Shown here piece by piece: positions 9,461 to 21,411 of a stretch of DNA of 64,000 nucleotides. Numbering within the stretch: the first letter of the stretch is position 1; the number at the start of each line of letters is the position of its first letter. The stretch spans positions 200,140-264,139 of the forward strand of contig MU130027.1 of NCBI GenBank assembly GCA_015039465.1, in the 5' to 3' direction. The notes below the pieces were generated by a model. It ran no database searches. It was not told where the DNA came from and saw only the letters and a list, made by a program, of their open reading frames with translations. Origin of the DNA: Phlegmacium glaucopus. Taxonomy: Eukaryota > Basidiomycota > Agaricomycetes > Agaricales > Cortinariaceae. The position numbers and the translations under genes are program-made.

Positions 9461-12400
9461 TCAAGAGAGCGGAAGAGGTCCGGGTTTAGCCGGATAGCTC
9501 AAGTGGAAATGAGCAACAAGTTTGGATGTGTGTCCTAATTCATTAGCTGGTAACCAAGAAGTTTCTTCATTGGTACCTTCATAGCCAGACCACTTGACTA
9601 GGTACAGAAGTTTGCATACGCGCCATCTGTTGTCCAATTTAGAGTCCAAGATTTTGGAGACCTCAAATTCCTGTTCTCTGTCAATGACGACCGGAGGAGG
9701 CAGAGGTTGAGTGTGTTCTGGAATAGTGTTTGGAACGGAGGGCTCTAGCATGGAAACATGGAAGACGGGATGGACGGCACGCAAGTTATCGGGAAGATGG
9801 AGGGTCCAGGACAAAGGACCTGCCTGAGCTATAATCTCATATGGACCCAGATACTTCTCAGAGAGTTTCTTTGAAGGTCTGGTTGTATGGAAGAATTGTG
9901 CTCTGACAAAGGCTCGATCTCCAACCTTGAAGTCTGGGGGAGGAATCCGATGCTTATCCGTGGAACGTTGGTATTGTTCCTGGGAAGTGAGGATAGCTTT
10001 TCGGAGTTCTTCATGGAGTTTGTTAAGGTCCATAATGTACTTGTGAGCATGGGAGGAGACAAGGTTGTACTCTGGATGGATAGTGATAGCCAGATCGTAG
10101 CCTTTGTTGGCAAAGAACGGAGATACACCGGTAGTGGCACTTGGAGTATTGTTGTAGGAGAATTCCGCTAATGGGAGAAGTGAACTCCAGTTGTCTTGCT
10201 GATAATTGCAGTAGATGTGGATGTATTGTTCCAAGGTCTGGTTGACGTGTTCCGTTTGTCCATCACCTTCCGGGTGGTATCCGGAGGTGAAGTGCAACTT
10301 CATGTTGAGGGCTTTCCCGAGGGATCTGAAGAAGTGAGATACAAACTCAGAACCACGATCGGAAGTTACATGGGATGGAACACCGTGCTTGGAAAACACG
10401 TGGATGACAAATAGTTCAGCAAGTTGAGCGGAAGTGATGGTGTCGTATGTGGGGATGAAAATGGATTGTTTCATGAAACGGTCTACTATGACCAAGACCG
10501 CAGTGAAACCTTCAGAGTCCGGAAGGTGTTCAATGAAATCCATGGAGATGGAGTCCCAGGGATGGGACGGAACAGGGAGTTGTCGGAGTAAGCTGTATGG
10601 TTTATGATGTTTGGCTTTGGACTGAGAACAGGTTGTGCAAGTCCTACAATAATCAGTGACAAAAACACGGATACTGGGCCAAGTGTACTCTCGGCGGATA
10701 ACCGCAAGAGTCCTATTGACACCAAAATGTCCGGAGACAGGATGGTCATGATAATAACGAAGGACACGGAGACGAAGATCTCCGGAATCTGGAACATAGA
10801 TCCGTTGATCAACCTGGACGAATCCGGAAGAGTCCTTAGACCATCTAGCATACTTTGGATTGTCTAGATCCGATAAGTAGGACTGTGCAAGGGGATCCGT
10901 GGAAAGAGCAGAAAGGATCCCCTTGTTGAGCTCTTCGACATCCATGGTAAAGATACCACGGAGTACAGTGGGAAGTAATAAAGTAGCTTGGAGTGAAGTG
11001 GAAAGTTGTTTGGAAGAAAAGATAGGTTTAAAATTGTGTGGATTGACTTCACCGTAATCTTTCCCTCCCTCCTTTAGATAGAGGTCAGGACGACAAGTCA
11101 GCGCATCTGGCTTTGTTCCGAGACAGCCTGGGCAAAATCTGATAACCATGTTGAATGCGGAAAGGTACTTGGACCACTGGGCTTGACGCCGGGATAAGAT
11201 TTTGGTGGTCACAAAGTACTCAAGATTTTTATGGTCAGTAACCACATCAATTGGGAAACTAGCACCTTCAAGGTAGTGATGCCAAGCTTTGAAAGCTTTG
11301 AAAATGGCAAGGAGTTCTTTATCGTGAACATTGTAATTCAATTCCACACCGGAGAAGGTATGAGAATGATACGTGATGGGATGGATTTCTCCATCGGAAT
11401 CATGGATGGAAAGGATAGCTGCTAAAGCGTAATCGGATGCATCAGTTTCGACAATGATAGGACAGTTTGGCTTCCAATGTGTTAACACCGGAGCGGAAAC
11501 AAAAGCTTCCTTGAGAGTCTTAAAAGCAAGGTGGCAACTGTCATCAAAAACCCATGGAATATTTTTCTGGGTGAGACAAGTCAACGGAACCACAATGTTG
11601 GAGTAGTTGTGGATGAAATGCCTGTAGAAGTTAGCAAAACTGAGGGAAGGACTGAACATCTTTGACTTTCCAAGGTTCCGGCCAGTCTTGAATGACTTGG
11701 ACTTTCGCCGGATCCATAGAAAGGCCATCAGGACCGATCATGTGACCCAGGTACTCGACGGAATCGGAGTGGAAAACACATTTCTTACCATTGGCGAAGA
11801 GATTATTATCTCGAAGCCGTCGGAGGACTTCAGAGACATGTTTGATGTGATCTTTTTCGTTGATGGAGAAAATGAGGATGTCGTCCAGATAGATGATTAC
11901 AAACACATCTAAAAGGTCAGCAAAAATGGTGTTAAGGAAGCGTTGAAAACTGCCAGAGGCATTGGTAAGTCCGAACAACATGACAAGCCATTTGAGAAAG
12001 CCATAGTGGGTACGAAAAGCAGTCTTCCATTCGTCTCTGGCAGCGATCCGGACGAGATGGTAGGCATGCTTTAAGTTGATTTTAGTGAATATTCCGGATT
12101 TGCAGGGAGCATCAAGTAAGTCGGAAACAAGAGGTAAGGGATACTTGTCTTTCCGAAGTTTTCAGAAGTCGACGCAAAGCCGGAGTGACCCGTCCTTCTT
12201 CTTGATAAACAGGACAGGTGCTCCAAAAGGAGACTTAGAGGGGTGGATGAAACCCATGTTTAGGTGCTTGTCGATGAATTCTCGGAGTGTTCCTAACTCA
12301 GATTTGGAAAGGGGATAGATCAGACCCAAGGGGGGCTTAGTGGACTCATCGATTTCGATTTTTAAGTCATACTCTCGATGGTCTGCTAAAGTGTTAGCCT

Positions 12401-13216
12401 TGCCTTTGGAAAAGATGTCCGAAAATTTGTGGTATATTTCTGGAACACTGTCCAGGTCGGAATTGGAAGGTGTAGCAGAGGCTGAGGCGGAACAGCCAGC
12501 AGCCTCGACTGGATCATGAACGGAAATGGAATAGCATTGGGCTCCTTCAGAATGGATGGACCTCATGAAAGCTGCAGCAGACACTAAGGAAATTTTAGGA
12601 GCGGTCAATGGTTTGGGAACAAAAGGGATATCAGGAAGTGGTTCCAGAATAGTCTTGGAAGGTTTTTCAACCTTTGAACTCGCGGAAACCGTATTGGACA
12701 TTGTAATGTCAGATACCGGAATGGGTGCCTTGGCGGAAACGGAAGCGGGAACTGGAAGGATAACTATACGGTCTCGGAAAGTTACACTGCTATCGACCCA
12801 GTCAATCAACGGATTATGTTGGGTGAGCCAGTCAAGCCTGAGTACAGCAGGAAAATCGGAATCCAGTTTGGTTAGTAAGAATTGGATTTTGTGGACGGTA
12901 CCACATGAGAACTGAACGGAAACAATGGTAGCATGGGTGATCATGCCCGGAGAAGAACCATCAATAAGACGGAGAATCATAGGAGTAATAGGAAAAATAG
13001 GAAAATCATTGGACTTCGCGTAATGCTCATCCATGAAACAGTGAGTGGAACCACTGTCAATGAAAGCGGAAAAATCGACATTCGGAAATTGAACGCAAAG
13101 AGAAACAAAGACTGCTCGGGTTTTTGGAGAAATTATTGCATTTAGAACTGCAACAAGCTCAGCACAGGGCTTCTCGCAATTCACCATCTGTGCTGAGTCC
13201 AGTGAATTGCTTAGTC
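9461..13216 (-). pseudogene. pol: gypsy pol: protease, RT, RNase H, integrase, chromodomain
   Basis: The protease carries FIDSGSTH near 13060. The reverse transcriptase has LRLCVDF near 12170 and YLDD near 11890. RNase H carries VETDAS, with ELLAIFKAF and VVTDHKN downstream. Integrase has its zinc-binding region with CRTCTTC, then the D-D-E residues in MDFIEHLP, TSDRGSEF and GDGQTEH. The C-terminal domain (KLLYLVKWSGY, EETSWLPANEL) is a chromodomain, which places the element among chromoviruses that target heterochromatin. An in-frame TGA at 12164-12162 replaces the Arg normally found after CVDF. One extra C near 11650 shifts the frame in the connection domain. From there to 9461 the frame is open. 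Confidence 0.92.
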
Positions 13217-14410
13217 TTTTTTTTTCTCCGAACCGGAGTCCTTTGGCTTCGCTGGAACGGACTTGGAAATGGAATCAGAAACGGTAGAGGCTCAGCCTTT
13301 AGCAGAGCTTGCCTTGGCAAGCCTACAGTCAGGAACAATATGACCGGGCTTGCCACAGAAAAGACAGAGCTTGTTATCTATCCAGCGTTGCCTTTCTTGC
13401 TGGGTAAGTCTACCCCACAAGTCCAGCTTGCCTTCTAGATTAGGTTTTGGAGGAGTAGAAGGAGTCTTACCAGAGTCTGCGGGCTTAACAGATTTTTGAT
13501 CCGAAGGCCAAGACTGTTTCCCGGAACTGGAAGAAGGGTTGGAAGAGGGTATGGAGGAGGATGAAGAAGGGGTAGGACCCTTAGGAGGAGGGTTTTGGCA
13601 TTGCTGTGGAGCTGGTTCCCGAGAACGTTCTTGCATTTGTTCCCAGTGTCAAGCATTGGCATTTTGAGCTTTTTGATGCATCACAGTTAAGGTCTGAGGC
13701 TTGCCGTCTCCTTTGGTAATTTCATCCTTGAGTCAGGAAGGTAAACCTTCATAAAACCTATACCTAAGAGTGGGCTTGCCCCAAGTACAGCGGACTGCCA
13801 AGGAGTTGAACCGGACTAAGTAATCAGAGATACATTGGCCGTCCTTCATTTGGAGATTGGTGAGTTTGTGTTCTACGTCGGCGGATTTGTCGTAAGGGCT
13901 GAAGTTGGATTGGAGCTTGTCCATGAAGAGATCCCAATCTTCCAGCCAAGATGGAGGTTCGTCAGTGAGTCCAGAAATTCCAGGTTCGAACCATTCCTGA
14001 GCAACGTCCTGGAGATAGGACAGAGCAAATGTTACTCGCTTGGAGTCGTCTCAGAAGGTGTCGGAAGAGCTCCGGAAATAGAGCCTACACTGGAAAAGAA
14101 AAGCTTTCAGTTTCTTAGGATCCTTACCCGTGAAGGGTTTGGGCTCTCTAAGTCTGCCAGCCGAATCAGACTTGGCTGAAGATTTCCCGAGGGAATTCAA
14201 AGTGGAAACAAGTTGATTGAAAGCGGAAACAAGTTGATTGAAAGGAATAGAAGGAGACTCAACATCGTCCGTAGTACTCCGAGGTTCATCAATATGACTA
14301 GCCTCCTCGACTACATCGGGCAAAGGGGTCTGCCTGGTGGGGGTGTGTTCTTGGGACATAATTTCTTGTATCGGTAATTGTTTTTTGGAAGTTTTAGAAC
14401 AAGTTAGCAT
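13211..14410 (-). pseudogene. gag: gypsy gag with CCHC zinc knuckle
   Basis: Starting at MLTCSKTSKKQ, the frame covers a capsid-like region (EPKPFTGKDPKKLKAFLFQCRLYF and, after a stop, FMDKLQSNFSPYD). A Pro/Ser linker and one knuckle, CLFCGKPGHIVPDC (CX2CX4HX4C), follow near 13340. Four in-frame TGA codons occur at 14053-14051, 13735-13733, 13651-13649 and 13294-13292. Each sits where Arg (CGA) would be expected. The natural gag end is TAA at 13213-13211, right after an A9 run. Confidence 0.88.
13217..13225 (-). promoter_or_regulatory. Probable -1 ribosomal frameshift site between gag and pol
   Basis: On the minus strand, an A9 run lies one codon before the gag stop and contains A-AAA-AAA in the gag frame. 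Pol is in the -1 frame and is open across the run (KKKRLSNSL...). This is the expected geometry for a -1 slippery site. I did not evaluate downstream structure. Confidence 0.65.
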
Positions 14411-14441
14411 AGAATGAGTGGGTTGAGAAGTTTGAATATAC

Positions 14442-15973
14442 TGTTAAGTTTGAGAACTCTATTCCGGAGTATTGGACGGAGTTTGACCGGAACGGTGATA
14501 TGGTATAAATATGTATATGCACGGATATACTTATTTTTCTGGAAATATCCCTGATTTAATTATTAAAAACTAAACTATGAGTGCAATCTGATACAGTAAA
14601 GAATCATTGGTATTGACTATACCAGTTGATTAAAACAGACATTGCAATGAATAATTCATAACATAAGGCTGGAGATATTTATGGTGTGAATTCACCTAAT
14701 TATCATACTGTCTAAAAACCTTTGGAATTTCCTGACTAAAACCATGAATATCCGTGACAGTCAACAAGGAATATATTGCAATTAATGTAATTACTAAGTC
14801 TACAATAAGTGAGGAAATTATCCATGCATTAAAAACTCTATGTCTAAAGGTAGAAGACGAAGGACTTGTATTACACGAACCAAAAGTCTGTCACAGAGTG
14901 TTACAAGAAGTCACGAATGTGCTAAACATGCGTCAAAAGTCATGTTGAAAGGTTACATAATCAATGAGAAAGCCGGACACCCAGTTCTTCATTAATTAAA
15001 GTCCGAAAATGGATATTTACGGCGTGGTTACTAATAAGTAACCGGATAACAATAAACAAAGGCCCAAAACCCGAACTATAAATAAAATACAATTGCTTAG
15101 CAGTTTTATTGTTTAAAATATGTATATGTAGCATACAAAAACTTGTAAGAATATCATTGGATTGTAGCTTTCTTACCCCCACCAATATCAGTGGTGTTTA
15201 AGAAATAAAGTAACAACCCTTTCAAATCAACAACAAGAGAAAGAAATTATTATTAAGTGTATTGGTTACACTATTGGTTTTGCATTGGTTGCAATTATTT
15301 TAAGTGTATTAGTTACACTATTGGTTATCGAAGTTAGTCTTCGAAATTTGGATAAATATACAAAGTTATTCACAACTTAAAAGTGAAATCATTATTGTGA
15401 GAATCAATAAATAAATCAGAATGGCTATACTTCCTAGGAAGCCCGATCGCAATTCAAGACTTATATTAGTGTATTATAGCCTCAGCATATGTGCTGTGCT
15501 ACCCTAAACCTTTGTGTCCTAATTTTGGAGTAAGAACGGAACGGAGTGGAACCGGAAGTTGCAGTAACTTAGAGGGAGACTAGGAGGAGGAAATTATGTT
15601 GATATTTGAACTGAGGGAAAACATACAAGTTTGAGTACTTAAATAATAAAAGGAATTGCAACCAAAATATAAAGTATAAATATAAAGTGCTGTGTTCTGC
15701 TCCTGAAAGGTCCTGCATTCTTGAGGTGAATAATCCATGGCTGGTGTGCTGACTGATAGTGGGAACATGATGACAAAGAAATAGTGGTAGTGGCAAAGAA
15801 GTGGTAATGGGTGCGGAGTATAGACGGAGGGACCGGAATGACACGGAGAAGTCGTCGGGGTTGAATGTAGGAGGAGTAGTTCGGGATGTGAGGGAAAGCA
15901 CTGTATGGAGTACGGACTACCAGAGACAACTCCAACGGAGCTGGACCGGAGTAACGTATGACGGAATGTAACA
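14442..15973 (-). repeat. 5' LTR of the gypsy element, split by an inserted fragment
   Basis: 14442-14495 and 15475-15973 together match the 3' LTR. About 21 bases (aaccacggaacgggaaaggac in the other copy) are missing at the join and are replaced by 979 bp of foreign sequence. Confidence 0.92.
14496..15474 (+). mobile_element. Truncated copia-like LTR plus leader
   Basis: It starts TGATATGG and is AT-rich. It ends in a leader with a PBS-like TTGGTTATCGAAG at about 15323, followed by ATGGCTATACTTCCTAGGAA at 15421, which opens a frame that is cut after about 18 codons. No target duplication is visible and target bases are lost. I read this as an abortive or deleted insertion of a copia-type element. 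The class is tentative. Confidence 0.4.
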
Positions 15974-15978
15974 CAAGG

Positions 15979-16944
15979 TCAAAACAGCCTGAATTTTGCA
16001 GGATTATTGCTGCTACTCCAACAGTTTGTGGTTTTCCCCTTTAGTTTTGTGTTTTGAAGACCTTTAAGAAGTTTATACATAAATTTATAATTTGTTGTAT
16101 CTATTTATTGTATTATTATTTTGATTTATTTCATTCTGGACAAAGCTAATAGGATCTGATATAATTGCTGTTAAAAATTGTTAATGATTTTTTTTTTCTA
16201 GGAAGGTTTAATTTTTAGCTTTATGAAAAAATGTTCCAAAAAAGGAAACTTTTATTAAAGTAAGTCAAAACTTTGAATTAAATTCTCTTGCTTTATAAGG
16301 TAATGTAATGAAATATAAATTTTCTCAGACTTTAAACAAGTACTTTACCCTCTCCCACCTATTCTCAGAACTTTACACTCCCCCACCAAGTCCTGACAGA
16401 CTCCACTAGGATTCCTAGTATAGTCCTGCTATTCCTGGTATAGTCTTAGGAGTCCTGGCATTGTCCTGGTCATTCCAACCACTGTCCTGGCCATTCCTAC
16501 ACCATTCCTAGTTTGGTCCTACCTCATTCCTATTCAGGGAATACAGTGATGTTATATATTGTTCTGATGGTTTTTTGGGCTGAGTTTGAAAATAATGTTT
16601 ATGACCTTAAAATAGTGATGTTATATATCATTCTGATGGGCTTTTTGAAAATGTTGTGTAATCTAGTGATAAAAATACCTTGGTGAGGTTGCTATCATTT
16701 TCATTGTTTGTCATATGTCATTTGTCCATTGTGTATTGTTTATTGTTATTTGTGTATTGTTTATTGTTTATTGTTATTTATTGTTTGTTTGTCAACTATT
16801 GTTTATTGTTGTTTGTCTAACATCCATTGTCCATCATTGTTATTTGATATTATTGCTGTTTACTGAAAGTTCGACTCATGGTTCAGAAAATTCCTCAAAG
16901 AACTGGACCGAACTAGACTTTGGCATCACTAATTCAGAGCCAAT
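15979..16944. other. No gene; truncated TIR end and low-complexity tract
   Basis: At 16371-16540 a CTTTACACTCCCCCACC terminus with repeated tcctggcatt/tcctggtca motifs looks like one end of a TIR element whose other end is missing. At 16695-16860 the sequence is a degenerate (ttattgtttattg) low-complexity tract. The rest is AT-rich and featureless. Confidence 0.5.
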
Positions 16945-17997
16945 TTGACTGGGTTAATATTTCAATCCTTATCCTTATCCTTGATCTCACCTTCAGAAAT
17001 CATGCAAAATGATGTAAGTCTGTTCTTAATTCATATTTTATGTGATCTAATGCAAAGGTGTGGGACAATTTCAATGCCCTTGGTGTTAGGGGTTGGAAAG
17101 GCAGTTTCCATGCCCCCAGAAATGCACTTAGGGGTCTGCACCATCACAGTCCATATTACATGTTCCCTCCAAGATGGGTGGGGTCATTTTCCACCAAAAA
17201 TTCTCAAAAATATGAGATCATATTCAACACACCTGGACAATGGATAGCCGCATTCTTCAACTTTGCAGGTGTTATTGGAAGACATGCCACAGTCACTTTC
17301 CATCTGGTAACAACCACTCAACTTCAGGGAGGGAGATTCAGAGAGAATTCCAATTTTTTGTTTTATTTTTTAGTACCCTATTCAGTAATCTTTTTTATTG
17401 TCAATCACCAATTCAATGCTGTATTGCAGCCTGTCTTTGACGCTTACTGGTTGCCATGGTCTCAAAACTATAGTATCATTATAGGTGGTGTGGTTTGGGA
17501 AACCTTGATATATCAGGAACAGTTGTCTCATTCTCAGTACTTTTCTGTCCCCTACCAGATCTGATCAGATCTGATCAGAATTGTTATATCTGACCAGTTC
17601 TGCTCAGTTCTGCTCAGATTCTGCTTGGATTCTGAGTGGATCCAAGTGGATCTGAGAAAATAGAGACCTACCAGCTACTTCTGTTAAGGTTTGGTTAAGG
17701 TTTGGTTAAGGTTTGGTTAAAGTTTGGGTTAAGGTTTGGTTAGAGTTTTATTAAGGTAAGGGAGGTATATAGTTTCCATTCTGCTCAGATCTGACCATCT
17801 GAGCAGATCTGCTCAGAATGCCTGCCAAATCTGCTCAGATCTGATCAGATTAGGTGGCTTACAGCAAAGACCTCCTCATTCTACTGTCTTGCAACCCATC
17901 ATGCAGCACAACCTTCTGAATGATGATCAAGATGATGATTATGATAATGATAATGATCTGGGAGATGGTGGAGAGGATTTTAATGACCTTGATTAGA
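16945..17997 (+). pseudogene. 3' part of an unrecognised host gene, interrupted by a MITE
   Basis: An open frame from about 17058 (WDNFNALGVRGWKGSFHAP...) runs to the MITE at 17535. Removing the MITE and one duplication joins ...YQEQLSHS to TVLQPIMQHNLLND and continues in frame to an acidic tail (DDQDDDYDNDNDLGDG) and a TAG at 17995-17997. A small intron may lie near 17341-17410. I do not recognise the family, but the seamless restoration argues that this was a real gene. Confidence 0.5.
17535..17874. mobile_element. MITE, 340 bp, GTCCCC-type TIR
   Basis: It is flanked by ctcattct on both sides (17527-17534 and 17875-17882). The ends are CAGTACTTTTCTGTCCCCTA and the complement of TTACAGCAAAGACCTC. 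Inside are TGATCAGATCTGATCA-type palindromes at both ends and a central ggtttggttaagg array. This is the same family as written 212-372 plus 4375-4536. Confidence 0.9.
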
Positions 17998-18861
17998 TAG
18001 CAGGACATTTTTCATCATGAGTGTTATGACTTTCAACAATACAAATATCAAAAATATGCTAGTTGTATACAGTTGTTACTGGTTTGCTTGAGGCCTTATA
18101 TCAAGCATTTTAGAAAATGCTAAAGAAGTCCTCCTAAGAGGTTTTGTCTTTAGGTCAAGCTTAAGTTAAACAAGAAAGCAGATAAGGTTCTTAATAACTG
18201 GCTAGAGTACATGGCTATTGAGCTAGGAAATTTATAGTATTATATGTTATGATGCTGCCAAAGCTTGGTGTGGCTCAGCTCTGGCTCGGCTCCCCAATTA
18301 GAGCAGCTAAAAATTGCTTAGCTCAGCTCCAGAGCTGCTAAGCCACCCCAGACAAGGGGAGGTGCTATAGAAACACATAAAACTGATGGCAATTGTAATA
18401 TTATATACATAAATTGATATTACACTATTTTTTACTACTGAAACAATGGTGTAGCTATGTGAGGAGCAATTTCTTTGCAGGATCTACAAATTTGTTCCTG
18501 TTGATGTGACATGGATGTGTTGATGTCACAATGATGTGACACCCACATTAAATTTTGATCTTGAAAACCATGTAAGATATGGGCTTTTATGTGATTTATA
18601 AATAATGATAATGGCAGATCTACACCTAAGGAATATATCAGACCATGTTTATATACCTTTAGAGCATGTTTGGTAAGGGAGCTGTTATAATTTTTATGTG
18701 GTTGTGAGATTGCCAAAATGTCTGCTATTGGAGCTTGAAGTGTACCATGCCTGATAACACTCACAATCTTTGGCTAGTGTTACAACTTCAAAAGATTTAA
18801 GATGTGAATCTTATCTTATCAGTTGATACAAGAGATCAAGAATGTCTGAGAGTCACTCAGA
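17998..18861. other. No gene seen
   Basis: The stretch contains only short frames. A local imperfect palindrome (agctctggctcggctcc / agctcagctccagagctg, 18268-18340) is the only notable structure. Confidence 0.4.
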
Positions 18862-19176
18862 TATTGTCTGAGGTCTTTACGGTCTCCCACCCTTTCCAAT
18901 TGGAATCCCTTGGAATTCCAATTGGAAGAATTTAGTACTGTGTCTCACTGTAAAGTCATGTATTCTTTGAATTTCTTTCCAATCCCATTCCAATCCTATT
19001 CCAACAAATTCCAAGCTTTCCAGGAGAAATCCAGTTTCCAATTGAAATCCTTGGAATTCCTATGAATCTTTCCAAGGATTCCAAGTGTTTCTAAGAATTT
19101 TAATTGCCAACTTCCTAATCAAGTAATTAATCACCTGACTTGTAGCATATGACAAATAAAAGAATACCAGTAAGGA

Positions 19177-19252
19177 GGATTGAACCAAAGACCTTGAGAA
19201 AGGTCATGTGACATAATTCCCACACTGCATCAGTGATCTACCAACTGCACCA
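19177..19252 (-). repeat. tRNA-derived Pol III box sequence
   Basis: The B-box-like ggttcaatcc and A-box-like tggtgcagttggtaga are read on the minus strand. The sequence is nearly identical to 2453-2529. Confidence 0.5.
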
Positions 19253-19982
19253 TCATTGCTTGTACATATATAAAAACTAATGGTTATATATACCCCTCCC
19301 ACCTGACATAAATAATATATTCTGGCACTTGCTGAAGGGCTACTACCATGTACTATATACCAAAATGTTCAGAAAACTGAGGGGAATCCATTGGTAATAA
19401 AATCGCGATGTGATACGCACTTTTATATGCAATTATATGTGAAATACTGCAGAATATACAGTAAAATAATGCGCTCTATGCTTATAAATGAGCCGAACAT
19501 GACGCACCATATACCGATAGAATCGTGCTAATAACAGTGTTCAGAATATATATAAATACACGTGCTAGGGAATAGAACCATACTATTAGTCTGGTGAATA
19601 TAAGCCCTTTTACACATATTAAAACATATAAAATGTGTAAAAACATGCACCAGACATGGTCCATGCACGCTCATAGTATGGATAGATTCCCTGAACACTG
19701 TTAGTAGCACAATTCTATCGGTATAAGGTGCGTCATGTTCAGCTCATTTATAAGCATAGAGCACATTATTTTACTGTATATTCTGCAGTATTTCACATAT
19801 AACTGCATATAAAAGTGCGTATCACATCACAATATTATTACCAATGGATTCCCCTCAGTTTTCTGAACATTTTGGTATATAGTACATAGTAGTAGCCCTT
19901 CAGCAAGTGCCAGAATATATGATTTGTGTCAGGTGGGAGGGGTATATATAACCATTAGTTTTTATATATATACAAGCAATGA

Positions 19983-20058
19983 TGGTGCAGTTGGTAGATC
20001 ACTGATGCAGTGTGGGAATTATGTCACATGACCTTTCTCAAGGTCTTTGGTTCAATCC
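19983..20058 (+). repeat. tRNA-derived Pol III box sequence
   Basis: This is the inverted partner of 19177-19252 in the opposite arm of the same element. Confidence 0.5.
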
Positions 20059-20376
20059 TCCTTACTGGTATTCTTTTATTTGTCATATGCTACAAGTCAG
20101 GTGATTACTTGATTAGGAAGTTGGCAATTGAAATCTTGGAAACACTTGGAACCACTTGGAATATTTGGAATTCCTTGGAAATAGTTGGAATGAAATTGGA
20201 AATAATCTTGGAAACAATTGGAATTACTTGGAAACATTTGGAATTCCTTGGAAACATCTTGGACACAATTGGAATTATTTGGAATTCCAAGGACTTCCAA
20301 GGACTCCAAGGATTCCAAATGTTTCCAAGGAATTCCAATTGGAAAGGGTGGGGGACTGTAAAGTATTGTATTGTCT

Positions 20377-20658
20377 TAATAGTTGAGTGAGTTTGAAGAG
20401 ATAGATTCTCAAGAACTAGCTAATGTACATTGTTGTAAAGAGAAGGTTTAAATAGTAAAAAAGAAAGGTAGAAAACATATGTAAATGACAAGGCAGTCCA
20501 CATGTAAAACATAAAGGATAAAGCAAGAGATCATAAGGATGAAATGGTGTGCATTTCATGTAAATGGAAATGAAAAAGAAAAGGCGAACATGTGTTAAGG
20601 AGGAGTCTGTTGATGTGAAACCAAGTAAGACAAGAAAAAAATGAGTTTGTAACAGCTA
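20377..20658 (+). repeat. Decayed LTR relic related to 22482-22912
   Basis: It shares agattctcaagaactagcta, a run of catatgtaaatgacaag-like sequence and a gtttgtaaca end with the LTR at 22482-22912. Its 5' end was lost where the fold-back element inserted. Confidence 0.5.
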
Positions 20659-20730
20659 GTGCGACAGTGTCTAATTTGTCTGGCTGCTGCTGCAATAACT
20701 GTATTCTATCTGTGTTGCCTTGCTATTATT

Positions 20731-21411
20731 ATGGCTGAGCCTCCTATTACTGGCAATACATCTCAACAGTGGACTGATCCTGAGATTGAGTCCATACTGC
20801 AACACCTCATCACCAAGAGGTCAGAGATTGGTGATGCCAGAAATTTCAAGAAAAAAACATACACCAGTGCCACAGAAGCTATCCCAGGACAGACCAGGAC
20901 CTGGGAGCAGGTGAAGACAAAGTAGCAAGGGGTGAGTTTTACTCTCATTGCTGCATTTTGAACTTATTATTGACATCTCTCAGTTAAAAACAATGTATTG
21001 AGTGATCCAAACTTATCAGGACACATCTGGTGTCCATTGGGATACCCCTGACAATGCAGAAATCAGGAGAGGGGCTAATGTCACAACAGATGCAGAAGCC
21101 CAGGTATGGCAAACAATGATCAATTCAAAGGTAACCACAAGTTTGTTTGTGATTCAAAAATTTTATTGTTTTCCCCTTTTATCCAAAAAACCCACCCCAT
21201 GAAGCCTTTCAAAAACAAGGGCTGGCAATGGCTACCATATATGAAGAAGATAATACCTGTAGCTGGTGAAACTGGCATCCACTTGTATGTGCCAACCAAT
21301 GATGAACATTACTATTCTCTATCCACGGAATCACACTTTATGGTCATTGCATTCACTCCCAGTCGCCACCAATATTGTCTAGTGCTATTTTTTGCATATG
21401 GCTATATTTAG
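20731..21411 (+). pseudogene. Myb/SANT-like DNA-binding domain protein, broken
   Basis: MAEPPITGNTSQQWTDPEIE opens a Myb/SANT-like (Myb_DNA-bind_3 type) domain with the Trp in QQWTDPEIESILQHL and in TRTWEQVKTK. The next Trp codon is TAG (KTK*QG) just before a GTGAGT intron (about 20933). A second stop (Y*VIQTYQ) lies in the next exon at about 21000. The downstream exon HWDTPDNAEIRRGANVTTDA and the final MKPFKNKGWQWLPYMKKIIP match the usual tail of this family in basidiomycetes as I recall it. These proteins are often associated with transposon-derived DNA binding. The role here is unknown. Confidence 0.65.

Larger units (their letters stand above)
7574..15973 (-). mobile_element. Complete Ty3/gypsy chromovirus retrotransposon
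   Basis: The element is bounded by TGTTA...TAACA LTRs and flanked by a perfect 5-bp duplication caagg (7569-7573 and 15974-15978). The order on the minus strand is 5' LTR (split), gag, protease, reverse transcriptase, RNase H, integrase, chromodomain, then a region holding an antisense gene, then the 3' LTR. A purine tract precedes the 3' LTR (8148-8160, read on the minus strand as gacagggaggtac). Gag and pol have stops and a frameshift, so it is not autonomous now. At least four solo LTRs of the same family lie elsewhere in the window. Confidence 0.95.
18870..20368. mobile_element. Complete palindromic fold-back element with inverted tRNA-like arms (copy 2)
   Basis: It is flanked by an 8-bp duplication tattgtct (18862-18869 and 20369-20376). 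The ends are GAGGTCTTTACGGTC and the complement of GACTGTAAAGTATTG. Both arms carry CCAATTGG/GGAATTCC arrays, then the SINE-like boxes (19177-19252 minus; 19983-20058 plus), then a long AT-rich inverted repeat, with a short unique centre near 19560-19690. The arms could pair over about 700 bp. No protein is encoded. Confidence 0.92.

Noticed and set aside
8325..9464. 379-codon minus-strand frame opposite the antisense gypsy gene
   Set aside because: It is Leu/Ser/His-rich translation of the opposite strand of a Glu/Arg/Gly-rich gene, with no domain, and lies beyond the chromodomain stop.
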